Assembly: GCA_023400335.1 (NCBI GenBank)
Contig: JAEXFF010000404.1
Location: 1 to 12,319 of the forward strand
Origin: Bacteroidota bacterium
GTDB lineage: Bacteria > Bacteroidota > Bacteroidia > Bacteroidales > Marinifilaceae
Direction of reading: 5' to 3'
Length of the DNA: 12,319 nucleotides
The position numbers were made by a program, and so were the translations under genes. The notes beneath the pieces were generated by a model. The model saw only the letters and a list, made by a program, of their open reading frames with translations. It was not told the DNA's origin and did no database searches. Shown piece by piece: positions 7,111-12,319 of the stretch. Positions within the stretch are counted from its first letter, which is position 1. Each line of letters starts with the position of its first letter.

Positions 7111-7797
7111 ATGCTGGAAATTCTATACGAAGACAATCATATCATTGCCGTTAATAAAAAGACTTCAGATATTGTGCAGGCGGATAAAAGCGGAGATGTT
7201 CCCCTGAGCGAGGAGGTTAAAGCCTATATCAAGGAAAAATACAACAAACCGGGAGAGGTATATCTGGGCGTTCCGCACCGGATTGACCGCCCTGTCAGCG
7301 GAGTCGTTCTATTTGCCCGTACAAGCAAAGCCCTGACCCGTCTGAATAAAATGTTTCAGGAACACGACGAGGAAATTATTAAAACATATTGGGCCATAAT
7401 TGGCAATCTGCCTCCCGAAGACAGTGGAATACTCACCCACTATTTGGTACGCGATTCTGAAAAAAATAAATCGTATGCTTACGATAAAGAAAAAAAAGGA
7501 GGCAAGAAAGCTGTATTGGAATATAAATTAATCGGCCGTTCCCAAAAATATTACCTTTTAGAAATAAAGCTGCTCACCGGACGCCACCACCAAATCCGTT
7601 GTCAGCTGGCTAAAATCGGATGCCCGATAAAGGGTGATCTGAAATACGGCTTTCCCCGTTCGAATGAAAATGGGGGAATCAGTTTACATGCCCGGCAAAT
7701 TAGCTTTATTCATCCGGTAAGTTTGGAGAGGATTACGATTACAGCCACTCCTCCTCTCAAAGATAACCTTTGGAAGGAATTTTACCAAAATCTTTAA
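7111..7797 (+). CDS. RluA-family RNA pseudouridine synthase
   Basis: The 228-residue protein converts specific uridines in rRNA or tRNA to pseudouridine. It holds the RluA-family catalytic motif HRIDRPVSG (residues 56-64), with the nucleophile Asp59. It also has LLTGRHHQIRCQL (154-166), KGDLKYG (174-180) and a C-terminal LHA (192-194). There is no N-terminal S4 RNA-binding domain: the catalytic domain begins at once with ILYEDNHIIAVNK, as in the compact RluA/TruC-type members. Which uridine is modified cannot be decided from the sequence, so I give no symbol. It begins 11 bases after the panB stop and is probably co-transcribed with panB. Confidence 0.93.
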   Translation: MLEILYEDNHIIAVNKKTSDIVQADKSGDVPLSEEVKAYIKEKYNKPGEVYLGVPHRIDRPVSGVVLFARTSKALTRLNKMFQEHDEEIIKTYWAIIGNLPPEDSGILTHYLVRDSEKNKSYAYDKEKKGGKKAVLEYKLIGRSQKYYLLEIKLLTGRHHQIRCQLAKIGCPIKGDLKYGFPRSNENGGISLHARQISFIHPVSLERITITATPPLKDNLWKEFYQNL

Positions 7798-7874
7798 TTG
7801 TAGCCCGCTACCGGACGAAGCGGAAGAAATAACCGGCAAAAGGATAAAATAGTGTGCATTCTAATTTTCTGGAC

Positions 7875-10463
7875 ATGATAAAAAAAGTATTCTTTTTTTG
7901 TATAATCTGTATGGTATCCCTCAAACTGTATGCCCAACCCTGTCCTCCCCGGTTTCCTTATGACATTTCCTATCTGCTTCCGCAAGGACAATTCAGTTAT
8001 AACCCGGAGATTCCCACCCCGGCACAGGTCTTCGGTTTCGAAATCGGACAACAACATGTGGACTGGGAACAAGTCCTGAACTATATGAAAACCCTGGCCC
8101 GTTTGTCCGACCGCGTTACACTGAAAGAATTCGGGAAAACTTATCAAAACCGGCCGTTTATACAAGTGACGTTTACTTCTGCAGAAAATCAGAAAAATCT
8201 GGAAAAAATCCGGCAAGAACATTTACAGCTGACCGATCCGGTTCGCTCTTTATCAGTAAATACCGACTCTATGCCGGTAGTTTCTACCCTTTTTTACAGT
8301 ATACATGGAAACGAATCTTCAGGAGTAAACGCCTCTTTAGCTGTTGCTTATTTCCTGGCAGCAGCCCGGGGAGAGGAAATTGACCGCATCTTATCCCAAG
8401 CCGTAATTAATATCTGTCCCGGTTTAAATCCGGACGGAATAAACCGTTTCGCTGCCTGGGTAAATTCTTCCCGCAGCTATCCCGATGTCAGTGATCCGAA
8501 TTCCAGGGAATTTACCGAGCCTTGGCCCAGCAGCCGCACGAATCACTACTGGGCCGACTGTAACCGGGACTGGTTGATGGCACAACACCCGGAAGGGCAA
8601 AATAGTCTGGAAATGTTTTTTGACTGGCTTCCCAATACCGTAAGCGATCATCATGAACAAGGAGGAGACCGCTCTTTCTTTTTTCAACCCGGCTTTCCAG
8701 CCCGGACAAATCCCTTAACTCCAAAAGAAAACTGGGATATAACATACGAAATCAGTAAATATCATGCAGCAGCCCTGGATAAAATCGGTACCTTATATTA
8801 TTCCCGGGAAGGATACGACGATTTCTATTACGGTAAAGGAGCCTCTTATCCGGATATACACGGCGGAATTGCCATGCTCTTTGAACAAACAGCCGTAAGA
8901 GGTCATCTCCGGGACACTAAAAACGGATTAACCCCTTTTATACGAGGCATACGGAACCAGGCATACACATCCTATTCTACTATACGTGCAGCAGTAGAAC
9001 TAAGAACCCGTCTCCTCAATTACCAACGGAATTATTTCATCAACTCCCAGAAAGAAGCCCGGAAAAATCCTGTCAAAGGCTATATCGTACAAGCCCGCGG
9101 AGGGAAAGCAATTATGTGGCATTTCCTGAATAACCTGAAACGTCATCGCATAGTGGCTTATCCTCTTACCGAAGACCGTATAATTAACGGGCATACTTAT
9201 AAACCCGGAGAAGCCTATATTATTCCAAGCAACCAAAAATATTATACGACATTGCGTACGCTGATGGAAAAAACGACCCATTATACAGACAGTGTATTTT
9301 ATGATATTTCGACCTGGACTTTTCCCCTGGCTTACAACTTACAATACGATGAACTCCGTTCATTAAAAGAATACTCCCTGGAAAAAGAAGCAGACTTAGC
9401 GTTTCCTGCCATACATCCGGCCGAAGGCCCCTGCGAATACGCTTACGCTTTCGAAAATAAAGAATATTATACACCCAAATTAATTTATGAACTATTACGT
9501 GCAGGCTTAATACTGAAAACGGCACAACGCCCTTTTATCTACTCCAAGGCAGATACTACCCTCCGCTTCGGCTACGGGACAGTAATCGTTCCGGTACAAA
9601 ACCAAATGCTAACTTCCAAAGCAATATATACGTTGATTGATTCCCTGTCCCGCCTCTGTGCTGTTCCTGTATATGCACTGGAAAGCGGTATGATGCAGGA
9701 TCACGATTTGGGAAGTTCGGCCTTTGCCTATCTGCGTCAGCCCCGTATCGCTATGGTCGTCGGCCGGGGTATGGGCATACCCCAGTCAGGCGAAATATGG
9801 TATATGTTAGACCAACGGTTTCAAATGCCTCCGGTACTTATCGAATATACTGCACTGGAAAAAACAGAATTGAATTCTTACAATACCCTCATCCTCGCTA
9901 ACGGATCTCCGACTTTATCTCCCGAAACAACCGAACGCATCCAGAAATGGGTGACTGAAGGAGGGCTGCTCATTCTGACACAAAAAGCTTATAAATGGGC
10001 AAATGAAAACGGTATTACTCTGATTAAAACTGAAAAAGAAAAGAAAACGGCTAATCGGGAATACCAGTCTTATATTTCCCGCCTGGAAGCGAATGCCGGA
10101 AACGCCATTGACGGGGTGATCCTGAACAGTCGCCTCGATCCCTCCCATCCTATCGGCTGGGGGTATGAACAAAATGAGATCGCCATATTTAAGCAAGGTA
10201 AAACCGGTTTTGCCCAACCGGAGAATCCCTATATGACCCCTCTTTCCTATCAAGAGCACCCATTACTCTCCGGATGTCTTTCCGAAGAAAACAATAACCG
10301 TCTTTCCGGGCAACCAGGCATAATTGCCGGCACCTATGGGAAAGGACAAATTATTGTATTTGCCGATGATATGAATTTCAGATCTTATTGGTTCGGTACA
10401 AATAAATTATTTATGAATGCTATTTTATTCGGTTATTTAATCAAAACAGGGAAACTGGATTAA
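7875..10463 (+). CDS. Secreted M14-family zinc carboxypeptidase-like protein
   Basis: The 862-residue protein starts with a signal peptide (MIKK, then a hydrophobic core, with likely cleavage after LYA at residue 20). No lipobox cysteine is present, so a periplasmic or secreted soluble protein is expected. Residues about 60-380 form a zinc carboxypeptidase domain: HGNESSG gives zinc ligands His144 and Glu147, NPDG is at 185-188, CNRDW contributes Asn230-Arg231 at the carboxylate-binding position, DHHEQ gives the third ligand (probably His260), and LFEQ offers Glu337 as catalytic base. The last part (about 620-855) looks like a Rossmann/glutamine-amidotransferase-like domain without an obvious catalytic triad. 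Large M14 proteins of this design are common in Bacteroidota; the substrate is unknown. I use the ATG at 7875; a GTG at 7854, with AGGA nine bases upstream, would add seven residues. Confidence 0.88.
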   Translation: MIKKVFFFCIICMVSLKLYAQPCPPRFPYDISYLLPQGQFSYNPEIPTPAQVFGFEIGQQHVDWEQVLNYMKTLARLSDRVTLKEFGKTYQNRPFIQVTFTSAENQKNLEKIRQEHLQLTDPVRSLSVNTDSMPVVSTLFYSIHGNESSGVNASLAVAYFLAAARGEEIDRILSQAVINICPGLNPDGINRFAAWVNSSRSYPDVSDPNSREFTEPWPSSRTNHYWADCNRDWLMAQHPEGQNSLEMFFDWLPNTVSDHHEQGGDRSFFFQPGFPARTNPLTPKENWDITYEISKYHAAALDKIGTLYYSREGYDDFYYGKGASYPDIHGGIAMLFEQTAVRGHLRDTKNGLTPFIRGIRNQAYTSYSTIRAAVELRTRLLNYQRNYFINSQKEARKNPVKGYIVQARGGKAIMWHFLNNLKRHRIVAYPLTEDRIINGHTYKPGEAYIIPSNQKYYTTLRTLMEKTTHYTDSVFYDISTWTFPLAYNLQYDELRSLKEYSLEKEADLAFPAIHPAEGPCEYAYAFENKEYYTPKLIYELLRAGLILKTAQRPFIYSKADTTLRFGYGTVIVPVQNQMLTSKAIYTLIDSLSRLCAVPVYALESGMMQDHDLGSSAFAYLRQPRIAMVVGRGMGIPQSGEIWYMLDQRFQMPPVLIEYTALEKTELNSYNTLILANGSPTLSPETTERIQKWVTEGGLLILTQKAYKWANENGITLIKTEKEKKTANREYQSYISRLEANAGNAIDGVILNSRLDPSHPIGWGYEQNEIAIFKQGKTGFAQPENPYMTPLSYQEHPLLSGCLSEENNNRLSGQPGIIAGTYGKGQIIVFADDMNFRSYWFGTNKLFMNAILFGYLIKTGKLD

Positions 10464-10546
10464 TCAAATTTTTTATATATTCGGCAAAGAATTAATAAAC
10501 TTTTGAAATAAATAAACTGAAATATAAAATACCCGAGAAAACAACA

Positions 10547-10577
10547 GTTACCGACTGGTAATTTTTGTAACAGGTAA
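10547..10577 (+). promoter_or_regulatory. Inverted and direct repeats upstream of the sigma-like gene
   Basis: TTACC (10548-10552) and GGTAA (10557-10561) form a perfect inverted repeat around GACT. A second GGTAA follows at 10573-10577, exactly 16 bases after the first. GTTAC (10547-10551) is also mirrored by GTAAC (10567-10571). Between them, TAATTTTTG (10559-10567) resembles the Bacteroidota -7 box with one extra base. The group ends 15 bases before the sigma gene ATG. This is where an operator or a self-recognised promoter would lie, but no -33 TTTG is apparent and the function is inferred. Confidence 0.4.
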
Positions 10578-10592
10578 AAATTTTTCCTAAAA

Positions 10593-11777
10593 ATGAGCTC
10601 TCAAAACAGTACTCACCATTTATTATCAGAAATTTTAAGAAAAGAAAATGAACGATTTAAATTGGATAAAATCGGTTTTTTCCGAAATCTGCCGTTGGAA
10701 GTAGAATATATTATCCATACCGTTCCTTCATACAAAAAGATGCCGGAAAGTAAAGAATCTTACCGGAAATGGAAAATCTCCCTATTGGAAGAATATTACG
10801 AAAAAAAGAATTTTTCAGATTTTATGTCAACTCACCTGGAAACCCTCTCATTCCGGAAAATGGTGTTTGATTTATTTCAGATTATACTGGAATACCGGTA
10901 TACACATGAACCCCCTACCGAAGCTGACCGCCATCTGGCTCCCGCCGGCGAAACACTCTCTTATCTCCTGTGTCAGGAACGTCTTTCTTTTTATAAATGT
11001 TATTTCAATACAAAACTCCATTTCAATTCAACACAGAAACTCCAGCAATATTGCCAAGACATCAGTCAAAAGATTTTCCCTTTATCTACTGCCGATATTA
11101 TAGACTTTTTAAAAAAAGATAACAAACCTTGCTGGGAAAAACTTTGTATCCGCTTAAAAATGCTCACTGAAATTGTCACAAAAAATAGAATTCAGTCATA
11201 TTATAATGACACTGTTCAAGATATATGGACTGAAACCTGTTTTGAATTGAAAAAAGCCCTTCAAAATGAAAAGCTACAGCAGGATGTTAGTGCACAGAAT
11301 GTAATTGCATACGCTGCCGGAATTATCCAGAATAAAATCCGGGAATTTTTCAGGAAGCAAAAGAAAGAACCTTATCAATTCACAGAGAACTGGGATCAGG
11401 AAACTGTATTGTCGAATAGCGGAATGTATACAAGTACAGATATGGAAAATTCTGCCAGAGAAGATTTTGTAAATTTGAAAGCTATAGATAAAGATAATGA
11501 ATACGAATATCAAATGGCTTTAAGTTGCGTATTGTATGATCAGGCTCACCCACAACACAGCTGCCTGATTCAAGGAATAGAGGATAAAATAAACATATTA
11601 CTGGCTCATTACCTCAAAAACCAGTCTTATGAAGAAATTGCCAAAGAAAAATACGGTTCCCTTTCCGATAAGGAATTACAAAAAAGAGCAAATAAACTCC
11701 GGCAAGATGTTTCCAGAGTGAAAGTAAAGATTAAAGAACGTTTCAACGAAATGCTTTTTTCCCAAAGCTATCGCTAA
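10593..11777 (+). CDS. Sigma-like factor with ECF-like regions 2 and 4 and a long unknown N-terminus
   Basis: The C-terminal part of this 394-residue protein resembles an extracytoplasmic-function sigma factor. Residues about 168-260 fit region 2: ADIIDFLKKDNKPCWEKL, then DTVQDIWTETCFEL (206-219, like the usual DIVQE core-binding helix), then NVIAYAAGIIQNKIREFFRKQKK (236-258, like the helix that melts and reads the -10 box). Residues about 328-388 fit region 4: ILLAHYLKNQSYEEIAKEKYG, then a helix ending RVKVKIKERF. The first 165-170 residues are polar, helical-looking and unfamiliar to me. ECF sigmas are normally near 180-200 residues, so this is twice the usual length. The ATG at 10593 is preceded by an A-rich leader. 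The anti-sigma-like gene starts 28 bases after its stop. The sigma assignment rests on pattern similarity and context and is moderately sure. Confidence 0.68.
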   Translation: MSSQNSTHHLLSEILRKENERFKLDKIGFFRNLPLEVEYIIHTVPSYKKMPESKESYRKWKISLLEEYYEKKNFSDFMSTHLETLSFRKMVFDLFQIILEYRYTHEPPTEADRHLAPAGETLSYLLCQERLSFYKCYFNTKLHFNSTQKLQQYCQDISQKIFPLSTADIIDFLKKDNKPCWEKLCIRLKMLTEIVTKNRIQSYYNDTVQDIWTETCFELKKALQNEKLQQDVSAQNVIAYAAGIIQNKIREFFRKQKKEPYQFTENWDQETVLSNSGMYTSTDMENSAREDFVNLKAIDKDNEYEYQMALSCVLYDQAHPQHSCLIQGIEDKINILLAHYLKNQSYEEIAKEKYGSLSDKELQKRANKLRQDVSRVKVKIKERFNEMLFSQSYR

Positions 11778-11805
11778 GCCTTTAAATGACAAAACAGCAG
11801 GAAAA

Positions 11806-12189
11806 ATGGAAGATTGTAAATATACTACTCAGGATATCGGCCGTTATTTATTGAATAAAATGAGTTCCGAAGAAGAAACCGATTTCCAGTTTCATCTCTC
11901 TCAATGCGAAATTTGCCGTACGAAACTTACGGAAATGAGATGTTTGGCTAAAAGTTTAACTGAAATCTCTGCTCCTGTCCGCATTAAAAGAAAAAAAGGA
12001 AAAATAAAAGCACTTTATCTGTATAAAGTGGGAGCAGCCATAGCCGCCTTATTTTTAATCGGTTATTTTCTTTTTTTCACTTTCCGTAAAGAAAACAATA
12101 CGATTTATCAAGGCTTGCAGCCCAATCAATTTCATCAAACCGATACAATAAAAACAGATTCGACTTCTGTATGCAGAGACTCTCTTTAA
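11806..12189 (+). CDS. Anti-sigma factor-like zinc-finger membrane protein
   Basis: The 127-residue protein has the layout of a ZAS-type anti-sigma factor. An N-terminal cytoplasmic helical domain holds the zinc motif His-x3-Cys-x2-Cys (His30, Cys34, Cys37, in FHLSQCEIC). A basic linker (RIKRKKGKIK, about 59-68) leads to a single membrane helix (about 75-93) and a short 34-residue tail outside, rich in Gln, Asn and Thr. By analogy it would hold the upstream sigma-like protein at the membrane until a signal releases it. The tail is too short for a normal sensor domain, so sensing may depend on another protein or on the zinc site itself. It begins 28 bases after the sigma-like gene and is followed by a strong terminator, so it is the last gene of the pair. 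Confidence 0.75.
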   Translation: MEDCKYTTQDIGRYLLNKMSSEEETDFQFHLSQCEICRTKLTEMRCLAKSLTEISAPVRIKRKKGKIKALYLYKVGAAIAALFLIGYFLFFTFRKENNTIYQGLQPNQFHQTDTIKTDSTSVCRDSL

Positions 12190-12208
12190 AAAATAAATAA
12201 TTTTTACC

Positions 12209-12239
12209 GAAACAGATATTTATTTCTGAGTCCTGTTTC
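12209..12239 (+). repeat. Small inverted repeat after the anti-sigma gene
   Basis: GAAACAG (12209-12215) and CTGTTTC (12233-12239) are perfect reverse complements with a 17-base loop. There is no T-run after it, so it is not a terminator by itself. It lies between the anti-sigma stop and the strong terminator and could be part of the 3' end structure, or chance. Confidence 0.3.
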
Positions 12240-12268
12240 TGAATTTCTTTCGTCCATAAAGAACAGCA

Positions 12269-12309
12269 ATATAAAAACTGCCGGAAATTTTATCCGGCAG
12301 TTTTTATAT
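12269..12309. terminator. Bidirectional intrinsic terminator
   Basis: A 17-pair perfect stem (12269-12285 with 12293-12309) surrounds a seven-base loop. Its core is CTGCCGGA / TCCGGCAG, flanked by an A-run on the left and a T-run on the right. It therefore works as an intrinsic terminator read from either strand. On the plus strand it closes the sigma/anti-sigma pair, about 80 bases after the last stop. On the minus strand it could stop a convergent gene beyond the window edge. Confidence 0.9.
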
Positions 12310-12319
12310 AAATCAGTGG

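Noticed and set aside
7805..7823. Short inverted repeat CCGCT/AGCGG after the pseudouridine synthase gene as a terminator
   Set aside because: The stem is only five pairs with a nine-base loop and no T-run, so termination is not supported.

Overview
The window comes from a member of the Bacteroidota, most likely order Bacteroidales. The evidence is the gene order rsfS-ftsH-cdsA, the form of the FtsH and DUF2007 proteins, a large secreted M14 peptidase of the Bacteroidota type, A-rich leaders with almost no Shine-Dalgarno signals, and a few candidate promoters of the TTTG / TAnnTTTG class. I cannot fix the genus from sequence alone. There are no tRNAs, rRNAs, CRISPR arrays, insertion sequences or phage genes.

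Left arm (12-1467, minus strand): a class V PLP-dependent aminotransferase of the alanine/serine-glyoxylate type is followed by a small DUF2752 membrane protein. A 397-base AT-rich divergent region (1468-1864) separates this pair from the plus-strand block. It holds candidate promoters in both directions and a small hairpin that ends exactly at the rsfS start codon.

Central housekeeping block (1865-7797, plus strand): rsfS (ribosome silencing factor), ftsH (membrane AAA+ zinc protease), a DUF2007 protein, cdsA (CDP-diacylglycerol synthase), psd (phosphatidylserine decarboxylase), panB (ketopantoate hydroxymethyltransferase) and an RluA-family pseudouridine synthase. The first four look like one transcription unit: gaps are 35 and 53 bases and the third junction is an 8-base overlap (GTGAGTAA). 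The ftsH-DUF2007 gap holds a strong 11-bp hairpin. cdsA and psd are two steps of one pathway (CDP-diacylglycerol to phosphatidylserine to phosphatidylethanolamine), but the intermediate enzyme PssA is not here. FtsH, CdsA and Psd are all inner-membrane functions.

Right arm (7875-12309): a secreted zinc carboxypeptidase-like protein of 862 residues with a signal peptide, M14 metal ligands and a C-terminal glutaminase-like Rossmann region. After it comes the least ordinary part of the window: a 394-residue sigma-like protein whose ECF-like regions 2 and 4 sit behind about 165-170 residues I do not recognise, followed by a 127-residue zinc-finger, single-span membrane protein that looks like its anti-sigma factor. 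An inverted and direct repeat lies just upstream of the sigma gene, and a near-perfect bidirectional terminator closes the module. This pair is my best candidate for an undescribed regulatory system.
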